From: Pyrinomonadaceae bacterium
Lineage (GTDB): Bacteria > Acidobacteriota > Blastocatellia > Pyrinomonadales > Pyrinomonadaceae
Direction of reading: 5' to 3'
NCBI GenBank assembly: GCA_030841105.1
Contig: JAVEDE010000078.1
Coordinates: 78,105-142,104, forward strand
DNA: 64,000 bases
The position numbers and the translations under genes are program-made. The notes under the pieces are model-generated. The model did not search any database, was not told the DNA's origin, and saw only the letters and a list, made by a program, of their open reading frames with translations. This document shows, piece by piece, positions 18,944-27,791 of this stretch. Position 1 is the first letter of the stretch. The number at the start of each line of letters is the position of its first letter.

Positions 18944-19239
18944 CTTCAAAACTCCTTCAGGTGAATAGCTCCAGACCAACTCCGTCACAGTTAAGTCGCC
19001 GAATATTTCCAACGCTCATGGGGCAACGGGCGTGCCAACTGCGGCGCGCTTCAGGGAAGCTGCATATTCACTGGAAGTCTCGCGCGGGCGGCGAAGCGTG
19101 CACTTCGGGGCGGGATAAAATTGGATGGAGAAACGATATTATCTACGATTCAATCATTAAAAATATGTTATCCGTGAACCTCTCGAACTCTTGAGAGTCG
19201 CATGACGGGCGCGAGTCATTAATAAGTTGACGCGAGGCT

Positions 19240-20637
19240 TTATAAGTTGACGCGGCGCAAGAGGGCGACGAAGCGCGGGTCTGCGCGCAAGAGGTCGAAA
19301 CGCGGATCGCACTTGAGCCAGACGAGCCACACGTCGGAGTTGACGGCGGCCTGTTCAAGTTGATCGAGAGCCGCGTCCGATTCGCCGAGTCCGGCGTAGA
19401 CGGCGGCAATGTTGTAGGCGGAAACGTAGCGATTCGTGGCGAGACGTTGCAAATCGCTCACGATGCGGCGCGCCTCGTGGTGCTGCCCGGCGAGCGCGCG
19501 TGCATGCCCCAAACCTGAGATGGCGAGCGGGTTTGCAGGTGACAGCTTCACCGCCTTGCCGGACGTTTCAATCGCCTCCATGTGTCGCCCCTGCCGCTCG
19601 TAAACCGCGCCGAGGACGATGAGCGCGCGCGGGAATCTGTCGTCCATTTCGAGCGTCTTCTCCAACTGACGCGCGGCGTCTTCGTAGCGGCGCGCGAAAT
19701 AGAGCGACTGTCCGAGATCTGTGTTGATGGGCAGCGAGAGTGGGTCGAGTTCCTGCGCCCTTCCGAGTTCGGCGAGCGAATCGTCGAAGCGACCCGCGGC
19801 CGCGAGCGACTCGCCGTACCAGTGATGCGCGGTGGCGTATGCCGGATTCATTGCCATCGCCTGTTTGAAATAACGCTCGGAGTCCTTCCAGTTCCAGTCG
19901 AAGCGATACGAGACGAAGGCGAGCGAGGCGTAGGCTTCCGCGAGCGAATCGTCGAGTTCGAGGGCGCGTTCGGCCGCTGTCTTGGCCTGCGGGAAAGTGT
20001 CTTGCGGGTGGAGGCCACCGTGCCCGGCCAGCAGATTGTGCGCGTCGGCCAAACCGACGAAGGCGAGCGCATAGGACGGGTCGAGGGCGATGGCCTGCCC
20101 GAAGTATTCGATTGCCTTGTGCAACCCTTCGGCGGTTCGCTTGTTCCAGAAATAGCGGCCGCGTATGTAGGCTTGAAACGCCTCGGCGTTTCGCGTGTGG
20201 CGTGTCGTGTGCGAAGGGAGTTCTGCGTGGATGATGCTTGCGGCGTGCTCATCCGGCCGACGCCTGTCGCCGGTTGATTGCGACGCTGTTGCGGCGTCCA
20301 TCTCCACTAGTTCCCTCACCTGCGCGACGAAGCGATAGCCTTGTCCCGGCACGGTCACGATGTAGCGATGATCGTTCGCCCCTTCACCGAGAGCTTTGCG
20401 GAGCGTGAAGATGTGCTGCGTCAAATTTCTCTCTTCGACGTAACAGTCCGGCCAGATGCGCGCGATGAACTCCTCTTTTCGCAGCACGCGCCCGGCCTCG
20501 CGGACGAGCAGCAGCAACGTCTCGAAGGTCTTCGGCGTGAGCGGCACCGGTTCGCCGTCGCGCCACAGGAGCGACCTCGACGCGTCGAGACGGAACGAGT
20601 CGAATTCGTAGCAACAAATCGGGAGAGTGCTCGACAT
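19240..20637 (-). CDS. Winged-helix DNA-binding / TPR protein (CadC-like, cytosolic)
   Basis: 465 residues. Residues about 8-105 are an OmpR-type winged helix: [50 protein letters not shown] and [12 protein letters not shown]. After a linker come about nine tetratricopeptide repeats ([19 protein letters not shown] onward to the C-terminus). No receiver domain and no obvious transmembrane helix are present, so it is not a standard response regulator or membrane CadC. Such fusions are common in Acidobacteriota; the TPR part probably senses a protein partner. It is divergent from the LytS-type kinase. The 296 bases 18944-19239 before it show no feature. Confidence 0.85.
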   Translation of the reverse strand: MSSTLPICCYEFDSFRLDASRSLLWRDGEPVPLTPKTFETLLLLVREAGRVLRKEEFIARIWPDCYVEERNLTQHIFTLRKALGEGANDHRYIVTVPGQGYRFVAQVRELVEMDAATASQSTGDRRRPDEHAASIIHAELPSHTTRHTRNAEAFQAYIRGRYFWNKRTAEGLHKAIEYFGQAIALDPSYALAFVGLADAHNLLAGHGGLHPQDTFPQAKTAAERALELDDSLAEAYASLAFVSYRFDWNWKDSERYFKQAMAMNPAYATAHHWYGESLAAAGRFDDSLAELGRAQELDPLSLPINTDLGQSLYFARRYEDAARQLEKTLEMDDRFPRALIVLGAVYERQGRHMEAIETSGKAVKLSPANPLAISGLGHARALAGQHHEARRIVSDLQRLATNRYVSAYNIAAVYAGLGESDAALDQLEQAAVNSDVWLVWLKCDPRFDLLRADPRFVALLRRVNL

Positions 20638-21059
20638 AAGTATGACGGGCGATCTGAAATTTCACGACGGCGCGTTTCGGCCGCCGCGAGACGGCGCGTG
20701 CTTGCGGATAGGTTGTAAGCGGAATTACTGACCCGCAACGCGTGCGAGAGTTTACCAATCGCTCCTCTTGATAGTTGTTGATGGCGGCAGTCGAGCAAAA
20801 AGATGTTTGCCCCGCTTCATTTATTTGCAGCCGCGCGCGCGGGCTGTGACGGATCAAGCGTCGCCACGTCCGCTTCGTCACGCGTACGCTCCGCTTCGTC
20901 ACTTGATCCGGCCGTTTCGTCCCACAGTTCTTCACATCCGCGCGCGCCGGGATTATAGTTGTGCGTCGCCCATACGTTTCCTCGCCCGTCCCGAACTCAG
21001 TTAGGGCAACCGCGTTCTCGCTCCCCGTCTCGACACCCGCGGCTCGGAAGTGAAGAAGT
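20638..21059. other. Divergent intergenic region
   Basis: 422 bases between the winged-helix/TPR gene and the histidine kinase. It contains a good sigma-70 promoter (annotated separately), a repeated CCGCTTCGTCAC near 20.87-20.90 kb, and a GGATCAAG/CTTGATCC inverted pair. Otherwise nothing is recognised. Confidence 0.5.
20931..20959 (+). promoter_or_regulatory. Sigma-70-type promoter for the LytS-like kinase
   Basis: TTCACA (20931-20936) and TATAGT (20954-20959) with exactly 17 bases between; each hexamer is one mismatch from consensus. It is about 100 bases ahead of the kinase GTG start. Confidence 0.6.
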
Positions 21060-22262
21060 GTGAAAGCCGGGCGCACGTTAAACTTGAAACACACATTTTC
21101 AGAACCACTGGCTCGCCCCACCGCCGCTGCCGCTGTTGACGGAGGTGTGTGGAAGCGTCGCCTCATCTATCTGGCCGCCGTGGCGCTCGTCTGGACGGCC
21201 ATTGGCCTCTTCTTCACGTTCCAGATTTACTTCGCGATGATCCGCAGCGACCGCCCCATCCCGTTCGCCGAGTCGGTCGCCATCCAGTTCAGCTACGCTT
21301 ACATCTGGGCACTCGTTACGCCAGTCGTGCTCTGGCTCGCCGGTCGTTACCGCCTCGAACAGGAACACTGGCGGCGCAATCTACTGCTCCACGTTCTTTT
21401 CAGCACCGCCTGCGTCGTCCTCGTCGGGTGCTTGCTCTACACCTTCAACACTCTCTACTGGGACAAGCCGAAGGGCACGTCGGGCGCGCTCTGGCTCATC
21501 TATCGCAACATCATTCTCAACGCCAGCGAGAACTACGGCATCTACTGCTTGATCCTGCTCGCCCGCCACGCGCTCGACTATTACCGCCGCTACACCGCAG
21601 GCGAACGCCGCGCCGCAGAACTCCAAGCCCAACTCGCGCAGGCGCAGTTGCAAGCCCTCAAGATGCAACTGCAACCGCACTTCCTCTTCAACACGCTCCA
21701 CTCCATCTCCGCGCTCGTCTACATAGACGTCGAGGCCGCCGACAAAATGATCGCGCGTCTCGGCGACTTCCTCCGGCTCACACTCGAAAACTCCGGCACG
21801 CAGGAGGTCACGCTCCAACAGGAACTCGAATTCCTCAAGTGCTATCTGGAGATCGAACGCATCCGCTTCCAAGACCGCCTGACCACCACCCTCCACGTAG
21901 ACGCACAGGCTCTCGATACGCAAGTCCCCAACCTCATCCTCCAACCGATTGTCGAGAACGCCATCCGCCACGGCATCGCTCCGCGCTCCACTCCCGGCCG
22001 GATTGATATTCAGGCGGAACGAAAAAACGGCACACTTCGTATTCGCATCAAAGACAACGGGCCGGGGCTGACCCTGAATCGAAGTCTTGAGCGCAATTTC
22101 AAGGAAGGTGTCGGGCTAGCCAACACGCGGGCGCGCCTCGAACAACTCTACGGCGCGGCGCACCGCTTCGAGCTAGCCAACGATCCACGCGGCGGGCTGA
22201 TCGTAACTTTGGAAATTCCATCCGAGACGCCCGACTCCTTCCGTCATCAAGCAGTCATCTGA
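21060..22262 (+). CDS. LytS/YehU-family sensor histidine kinase
   Basis: 400 residues from a GTG start with GGAAG about eight bases upstream. Four hydrophobic segments occupy residues 34-180 (for example RLIYLAAVALVWTAIGLFF). The His_kinase domain follows, with the phosphoacceptor His207 in LQPHFLFNTLHSISALVY, then a HATPase_c domain (ILQPIVENAIRHGI, the N-box, and IKDNGPGLTLN, the G-box). It probably autophosphorylates on His and passes the phosphate to the LytTR regulator encoded 149 bases downstream. The signal is unknown; there is no extracytoplasmic sensor domain, so the membrane part itself may sense. Confidence 0.92.
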   Translation: MKAGRTLNLKHTFSEPLARPTAAAAVDGGVWKRRLIYLAAVALVWTAIGLFFTFQIYFAMIRSDRPIPFAESVAIQFSYAYIWALVTPVVLWLAGRYRLEQEHWRRNLLLHVLFSTACVVLVGCLLYTFNTLYWDKPKGTSGALWLIYRNIILNASENYGIYCLILLARHALDYYRRYTAGERRAAELQAQLAQAQLQALKMQLQPHFLFNTLHSISALVYIDVEAADKMIARLGDFLRLTLENSGTQEVTLQQELEFLKCYLEIERIRFQDRLTTTLHVDAQALDTQVPNLILQPIVENAIRHGIAPRSTPGRIDIQAERKNGTLRIRIKDNGPGLTLNRSLERNFKEGVGLANTRARLEQLYGAAHRFELANDPRGGLIVTLEIPSETPDSFRHQAVI

Positions 22263-22410
22263 ACATTCGGATACTTCCGTCGCACCAATCGGCAACAGTG
22301 TTCACTACTACTGCGGCCGCCGGTCGTGCCTTAACTTGAACGGACGGGAGTTCAATTCGCGCCCGCGAGACGAAGCATCCGGCGCGCGCCGAAGATTTGT
22401 GCAGGGGAAG

Positions 22411-23181
22411 ATGCGTATACGCCTTTTGACCGTTGACGACGAACCGCTGGCGCGCGAGAAGATTCGCACGATGGCGGCGGCCGACCCTGAGATCGAGATC
22501 GTCGGCGAATGCGCGAACGGGGCGGAGGCGGTCGCGGCGGTGCAAACGTTGCGCCCCGAACTAATGCTGCTCGACGTGCAGATGCCGCAGGTTGACGGCT
22601 TCGCCGTCCTCGACGCGCTCAAGTCCGACTACCTGCCGCTCGTCATCTTCGTCACGGCCTTCGACCATTACGCCATTCAGGCATTTGAAGTCCACGCCCT
22701 CGACTACCTGCTCAAGCCTTTCGACCGCGAACGTTTCATCGCGGCCATCGAGCACGCCAAGATGCACATCCGCGGCACGCGCAACGGCCAACTCGACCAG
22801 CGCATCCTCTCGCTCCTCAAACAACTCGAAGCCGACTCGAAGTATCTCGAACGGCTCGTCGTCAAGACCGGCGGGCGCGTCTTCTTCCTGCTCACCACAG
22901 AGATTGATTGGATCGAGGCCGAGGGCAATTACGTCAACGTCCACACTAACGCACGCAAGTCGCACCTCCTGCGCGAGTCAATCAGCAGTCTCGAAACGCA
23001 ACTCGACCCGAAAGAATTCATCCGCATCCACCGCTCGACCATCGTCAACCTCCGCCGCATACGCGAACTGCAACCTTGGAGTCACGGCGAGTATCATGTG
23101 ATCCTGCACGACGGCACGGAACTCACGCTCAGCCGCAACTACCGCGACAACTTGCAGAACGTCCTCGGCAACAACCTCTAG
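22411..23181 (+). CDS. LytTR-family response regulator
   Basis: 256 residues beginning MRIRLLTVDDEPLAREK; the open frame upstream (to 22336) is unlikely to be coding, and GGGGAAG abuts this ATG. Residues 1-120 form a receiver domain with acidic residues in VDDEP, phosphoacceptor Asp55 in LLDVQMPQVDG, and FVTAF plus YLLKPF. Residues 145-250 form a LytTR DNA-binding domain (WIEAEGNYVNVHT, FIRIHRSTIVNL and the final LSRNYRDNL). It pairs with the upstream LytS-type kinase and should bind direct repeats in target promoters. No target can be named from this window. Confidence 0.92.
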   Translation: MRIRLLTVDDEPLAREKIRTMAAADPEIEIVGECANGAEAVAAVQTLRPELMLLDVQMPQVDGFAVLDALKSDYLPLVIFVTAFDHYAIQAFEVHALDYLLKPFDRERFIAAIEHAKMHIRGTRNGQLDQRILSLLKQLEADSKYLERLVVKTGGRVFFLLTTEIDWIEAEGNYVNVHTNARKSHLLRESISSLETQLDPKEFIRIHRSTIVNLRRIRELQPWSHGEYHVILHDGTELTLSRNYRDNLQNVLGNNL

Positions 23182-23605
23182 CTCGCGTCCGAAGCAACAA
23201 CTCATAGCGCGCGTCCGAAACTACGGATTCCCTCGCTGCCGCCTCATGCCCCGAATCGTCCTCTTCGTCACAAATTTGTTCTCACTTCCGCTCATCCGTC
23301 TCACAATCTTCGCGCGCGGCCGTATTCCCCCTTGCGGAACCACGACGTGCTTTTAGCTCGACCGCCCCGCGTCGCGCGCTGAGCGGAGAACTTTCAAAAC
23401 GTCTCGCATAAATTTGAGATTTCTTGATTGCTCTCCCTGCATCTATCAAACAGTTGCCACGGGCACGACTCTTTCGCATCGCCGTCCCCGCCGACATCAG
23501 TCGCCGGATGAAGCAGGCGGAAGAGAGAAGCTCGAAGGGCGACGACAAAGACGCGACGAGGTTGTGAGCCGACTTCCAGGGGGATGCCCACGTGGGAGGC
23601 AAGCC
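23182..23605. other. Intergenic region before the HExxH protein gene
   Basis: 424 bases with no recognised gene. CGCGTCCGAA appears twice near 23.19-23.22 kb. The open frame that runs from 23414 into the next gene has no coding character before 23606. Confidence 0.4.
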
Positions 23606-24349
23606 ATGAAACTGCGTCAGATGTTCGTCGCGCTCATTTTAGTTTTAGTGATCCAGATGTCTACTCCGGCACAAAAAATTTTTAGCGAGGGAGATGACGC
23701 GGGCGGCGCGCAGCCCGGGGCGCGTCACGTCGAGACCGCGAACGCGAGCGCGCCCGAAGCCGACCCTGCGACGGCGACGGAGCGCGCGAAGGCTTCCGAG
23801 GCGCGCTCGGCATCCCTGCCCGCGCCCGTCCCGACGCCGCTCCGGCGCGTCGCGTTCAGGAACGAGTTGCACGCGGAGTCATATCTGGACGCCTACCGGA
23901 TTCTCGGCGAGGAGAATACTTGCAGCCGCTTCTTCGGCGGCTCGGCGAAGGCGACCGGGGTGCTGAACAGTCTCGCGGAGCAGTTTCGTAACGAGCGCTT
24001 CGAGAGTCCCAACGTCGCCATTCAGATGTCGGGCGCGACCGTCATCGTCCACGATAACCGGACGGGCGCGTCGTACCGCCTCTTCGAGCGCGTACTCGTC
24101 AACAGCATCGGGCCGCTCTTCGTCGCGCCCACGCTGGCGAAAGCGCAACGCCGCGCCATCGGCCGCTTCTCCTCGGACACGCGTGCGGCGCGCGCGCTGA
24201 TCCTGTTGCACGAACTCGGCCATCTGGTGCAGGGCGCGGACGGCCGCTGGCTGTTGCCGAACGACGGGCACGACGCACAACTCAGCGTGCAGAACACGAG
24301 CACCGTCGAGAGTCATTGTCTCAAGCAACTGACCGCGCTCAAATATTAA
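23606..24349 (+). CDS. Exported protein with an HExxH zinc-peptidase-like motif
   Basis: 247 residues; GGGAGG precedes the ATG by about six bases. A signal peptide (MKLRQMFVALILVLVIQM to STPAQ) is followed by a disordered Ala/Pro-rich stretch to about residue 80 and a folded domain. Near the end LLHELGHLVQGADGRW gives His202-Glu203-x-x-His206, the classical zinc/catalytic motif, and Glu in TVESHC about 30 residues later could be the third ligand. The protein may be a periplasmic metallopeptidase or a degenerate relative. I know of no matching named family. It heads a same-strand series with the Fis-type and TIR-like genes. Confidence 0.65.
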   Translation: MKLRQMFVALILVLVIQMSTPAQKIFSEGDDAGGAQPGARHVETANASAPEADPATATERAKASEARSASLPAPVPTPLRRVAFRNELHAESYLDAYRILGEENTCSRFFGGSAKATGVLNSLAEQFRNERFESPNVAIQMSGATVIVHDNRTGASYRLFERVLVNSIGPLFVAPTLAKAQRRAIGRFSSDTRAARALILLHELGHLVQGADGRWLLPNDGHDAQLSVQNTSTVESHCLKQLTALKY

Positions 24350-24407
24350 ACGAGGTCAGCCCGTCGCGCGGGTGCGCCGGGGCGTGGGTAAGGGGTTAAG
24401 AGTTCGA

Positions 24408-24426
24408 CTGATCCGTGCGGGAGGTT
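24408..24426 (+). promoter_or_regulatory. Leader motif shared with the next gene
   Basis: CTGATCCGT followed directly by GCGGGAGGTT. Both blocks recur before the TIR-like gene (24860-24868 and 24904-24913). GGGAGG is the ribosome binding site; CTGATCCGT may be regulatory. Confidence 0.35.
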
Positions 24427-24433
24427 TACGTAG

Positions 24434-24850
24434 ATGGAAGCGATGAGCGTTTTGAATGAACGGCCGAAACACTACCACGATTCGCACGCGGAGGCGCGCC
24501 GCCTGTTGGAAGAGCACGCCACGTCTCTCAGCCGGATCGAGATGCTTGAGGAACTGACGCTGACGCTCCTCAGAGAGATCGCGCTGCTCAAGGACGTGCA
24601 GAAACTACAAGCGCAGGACGACGTGCGCGGCATGAGTTTGCCCGACGAAGTGCGCCGCTTCGAGATCGAGATCATCCGGCGGACGCTCCTGCGCACCGGA
24701 GGGCATCAGGCGCGCGCCGCGCACCTGCTCGGCGTCAACGCCACGACGCTCAACTCCAAACTCAAACGCTACCACATTGACCCCAACCCGCCCTTCAAGG
24801 CCGAGGCGGCCGCCGACTCATTCGACGAACCGGGCGGGGGCAACTCGTAA
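24434..24850 (+). CDS. Fis-type helix-turn-helix protein
   Basis: 138 residues. The N-terminal half is a long helix rich in Leu, Glu and Arg (RRLLEEHATSLSRIEMLEEL), likely a coiled coil for dimerisation. Residues about 75-115 match the Fis/NtrC C-terminal HTH: FEIEIIRRTLLRTGGHQARA, then AAHLLGVNATTLNSKLKRYH. There is no AAA or receiver domain, so it is a stand-alone DNA binder. Its leader shares a motif with the TIR-like gene that follows after 72 bases, so common control is plausible. The target is unknown. Confidence 0.8.
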   Translation: MEAMSVLNERPKHYHDSHAEARRLLEEHATSLSRIEMLEELTLTLLREIALLKDVQKLQAQDDVRGMSLPDEVRRFEIEIIRRTLLRTGGHQARAAHLLGVNATTLNSKLKRYHIDPNPPFKAEAAADSFDEPGGGNS

Positions 24851-24922
24851 AACGATCAACTGATCCGTCGTCGTCGCAGTTGAACACGGCACGGACGAAA
24901 CTCGCGGGAGGTTAGTTTCATT

Positions 24923-26197
24923 ATGTCAGTTTTAATCGCGTCGCTCTCGGAGATGGAAGACGACGGCCTTGTTGCCGGGGAGTACGAATCCGAAGGGGGG
25001 CTTCCAACTTCTTCCGCCGAGCGTGAGGCGGAGCGTTCGCACGCGCTCCGGCTTCTCTACACTTCGTCGGAGGACGCGCCCGACGAGGAACTGTCAGCGT
25101 CGCTGCCGATTCTGGCGACCGCCGGAGACGTGCGCGAGGTCGTGCAGTATCTCAAGAAGAAGCCCGCAGGCGTCTCCGTCGTCGAGGCGATGGACGACGT
25201 GAAGCGGCGCGTCTTCGAGCCGCGCAAAGTCGCCGCCTATGAATTCTGGGGCATCGTCACACGGCAGGGCGGCGACCGCTTGCGTCTCAGCCAACTCGGT
25301 TGGGAGTTTGCGCGCAAGCTCGCTCCCGAAGCCGAAGCCTACCGCGCCGTGCTCGCCAACACCGCGCCCTATCGCGCCGCGCTTCGATGGATGCACGACG
25401 AGGGTCAAGACCTCGTGACGCACACGCAGGTCGCGGCCTACTGGCAGAAGTTTTATCCTTCGGCCACGGGGCTGAATCAGAAGGCGACCGAAAGCAGCGT
25501 GGTCTGCTTCTTCCACCTCTGCCAGGCCGCCGAGATCGGCACGATGACCATCGGCAAGCGCGGACAACCCGCGCGCCTGCGCGTCGAGCGCGAGGAACTG
25601 ACCGGGTTCATCGAAGGCCGCGCGGATGAGTTGACGACCGGGACGCCCCCCGCCGTTCACGAAGAAGAAACTCACCCCGGCCTCGCCGTCTCATACCGCG
25701 CCGAAGTCGCGCCGCCGCGAGAGGCTGCGGAACGCAACCGGGATTTTCTGATTTTGTGTCGTCGCGCCGCGCCGCTGGTCGGCCAGCTACAGGCCGCGCT
25801 TGAGTTGTTGGACGTTAAGAGCCGTGCGCTCGTCGGCGGCGAACGCGACGCGCTCCCGGTGTCAGGCGAGATGTTTCAAGCGATGCGGCAATGCGGCGCA
25901 GCCCTCGTCGTCGTCACCGCCGACGACTGCCGCGCGGACGGCGCGGGCAATCACACGCTCGACCAGAACATCTTGATCGAACTCAATTCCGCCTTCGTCT
26001 TATACGACCGCCGCGTCGCGGTGCTGTGGAACTGCGACGTGCCCGTGCCCGCCGCGCTGTCGTCGCTGCGCCACTTCACGCTTGAGGGCGACGCGTTGAC
26101 GTGGGATGTCGGGATGCATCTGATGCAGGTCGTCAAAGAGTTTCAGGCGGGAGCGCGGGCGGAGCGGCAACGGCCGCCGGAAGCATGTCGAGCCTGA
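24923..26197 (+). CDS. Protein with a C-terminal TIR-like nucleotide-binding domain
   Basis: 424 residues, soluble, with GGGAGG in the leader. Residues about 85-240 are mostly helical and look like winged-helix material (EFWGIVTRQGGDRLRLSQLG, then SVVCFFHLCQAAEIGTMTIG). Residues about 270-415 follow the order of the TIR-like fold (PF10137-type): a first strand RDFLILCRRA, ALVVVTADDCRAD, QNILIELNSAFVLYDRRVAV and final SSLRHFTLEGDALTWDVG. Glu353 in NILIELN sits where TIR-like NADases carry their conserved Glu (the usual motif is NVIFELG). It may bind or cleave NAD, but no activity is shown by sequence. The neighbours are a Fis-type regulator and an exported esterase, whose start overlaps its end. 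Confidence 0.6.
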   Translation: MSVLIASLSEMEDDGLVAGEYESEGGLPTSSAEREAERSHALRLLYTSSEDAPDEELSASLPILATAGDVREVVQYLKKKPAGVSVVEAMDDVKRRVFEPRKVAAYEFWGIVTRQGGDRLRLSQLGWEFARKLAPEAEAYRAVLANTAPYRAALRWMHDEGQDLVTHTQVAAYWQKFYPSATGLNQKATESSVVCFFHLCQAAEIGTMTIGKRGQPARLRVEREELTGFIEGRADELTTGTPPAVHEEETHPGLAVSYRAEVAPPREAAERNRDFLILCRRAAPLVGQLQAALELLDVKSRALVGGERDALPVSGEMFQAMRQCGAALVVVTADDCRADGAGNHTLDQNILIELNSAFVLYDRRVAVLWNCDVPVPAALSSLRHFTLEGDALTWDVGMHLMQVVKEFQAGARAERQRPPEACRA

Positions 26198-27708
26198 ACT
26201 TTCGACCATACGCTTCTGCGCCACACATGCGACGCTTCATCGCACTCGCCCTGCTTCTCTGCGCGCTGGCCGCGCCCCCCTCACGCTCTCGCACCCGACA
26301 AGTCCGGGGCGCAGAGAAGAACAGTTCAGCCGTCGCGTCGCCATCTTCGACAACGTCTGCAAACACGTCTGCCCAAACTTTCCCGAAAGGCCGTCTCATC
26401 GAGAAAGTCGTCACCCTCGACGACGCGACGCAAAGCTACGCGCTTTATCTCCCTTCCGCGTACACGCCCGGCAAGCGTTGGCCGATTCTCTACTGCCTCG
26501 ATCCGCTCGCGCGCGGCGAAGTGCCGGTCGCGCGTTTTCAAGAGGCGGCGGAGCGTTACGGCTGGATCGTCGCCGGTTCGCACAACTCGCGCAACGGCGC
26601 GGTGCAGCCTTCGCTCGACGCCGTCGTCGCGATGTGGAGAGACACGCATGCGCGTCTCTCAGTTGACGAGCGGCGCGTCTACGCGGCGGGCTTCTCCGGC
26701 GGCGCGCGCATGGCCGTCCGCTTCGGTCATCTCTGCCGGAGTTGTCTGGCCGGGGTCGTCGTCTGCGGCGCGGGTTTTCCCGCGGACATCAGGCCGTCAA
26801 ACGCCGTCCCCTTCCACGTCTACTCCATCGCCGGAACTGACGATTTCAATTTCCCCGAACTGAAAAAACTCGAAGAGTTGTTGGATAACTTTTCCGTCGC
26901 GCATCGTCTCGCCGTCTTCGACGGGGCGCACGTGTGGCCGCCCGCCGACGCGTGCGCCGCGGCCGTCGAATGGATGGAACTTCAGGCGTTGAAGTCCGGG
27001 CGACTGCCGAAGGACGACGCGCTGATCGAACAACTCTGGCAGGAGCAGACGCGCAAGGCGCGCGACGCCGAAGCCGCGCGCGATTTTTACGTCGCGTATC
27101 AAACTTACCGTGCGGCGTCTGAGGACTTCCGGGGGTTGCGCGACGTGAGCCAACTTGAGCAACACGCGGCGCGGCTCGGTGAGACACGCGAAGTCAAAAG
27201 AGCATCTGACGATGAGAACGCGCAAATAAAGAGCCAGCACAAACTCGCGGGCGAACTCGTCGCGCTGCTCGAACAGCGTCGCGATCCGGCGCAGGGCGCG
27301 GTCGCGGGCGTCAGTTTCAGAAAGGCCGTGGACGATTTGAGAAAGGCCGCGCGCGCCGACGCCGACACGGGCGAACGACGTGTCGCGCGCCGCACGCTCA
27401 ACGGAGTCTTCGCGCAGTTTTACGAAGGCGCACAGAACTTGATCGTGCGACGCGAAAACTACGCGCTCGCTGCCGCCTCGCTCGCTGCGGCCTCCGTACT
27501 CGCGCCCGACAACGCGCAGGTGCTCTACGAACTCGCACGCGCGCACGCGCTCAACCGCGACAAGCGCAGGGCGTTCGACGCGCTGCGGCGTGCCATCGAG
27601 AAGGGCTTCAAGGACGCGAGACAGCTGGCCGCCGACGAAGCGTTCGACGCCCTGCGCGGCGAGGCCGAATACCGTAAGCTCGTCGAAGCCGTCAGCCAAA
27701 AGCAGTAG
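26185..27708 (+). CDS. Exported alpha/beta-hydrolase (esterase-like) with a TPR-like C-terminus
   Basis: 507 residues from ATG 26185, overlapping the previous gene by 13 bases; ATG 26227 (MRRFIALALLLCALAAPPS, a signal peptide) is equally possible. Residues about 75-290 form an alpha/beta hydrolase fold: WPILYCLDPLARG, nucleophile Ser in AAGFSGGARMA, acid in SIAGTDDFNF, His in DGAHVWPP. This resembles the PHB-depolymerase/feruloyl-esterase group. The C-terminal 200 residues are helical, with a TPR-like end (NAQVLYELARAHALNRDKRR). It probably hydrolyses an ester in the periplasm; the substrate is unknown. Confidence 0.8.
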   Translation: MSSLNFRPYASAPHMRRFIALALLLCALAAPPSRSRTRQVRGAEKNSSAVASPSSTTSANTSAQTFPKGRLIEKVVTLDDATQSYALYLPSAYTPGKRWPILYCLDPLARGEVPVARFQEAAERYGWIVAGSHNSRNGAVQPSLDAVVAMWRDTHARLSVDERRVYAAGFSGGARMAVRFGHLCRSCLAGVVVCGAGFPADIRPSNAVPFHVYSIAGTDDFNFPELKKLEELLDNFSVAHRLAVFDGAHVWPPADACAAAVEWMELQALKSGRLPKDDALIEQLWQEQTRKARDAEAARDFYVAYQTYRAASEDFRGLRDVSQLEQHAARLGETREVKRASDDENAQIKSQHKLAGELVALLEQRRDPAQGAVAGVSFRKAVDDLRKAARADADTGERRVARRTLNGVFAQFYEGAQNLIVRRENYALAAASLAAASVLAPDNAQVLYELARAHALNRDKRRAFDALRRAIEKGFKDARQLAADEAFDALRGEAEYRKLVEAVSQKQ

Positions 27709-27791
27709 GCCGCAGCAATGTAATTAATTTGCCAATCATGCAGAGAGAAGATTAGGCTGATTGCAGTTGTAGTCGGCTGTGTGTGGAGCGA

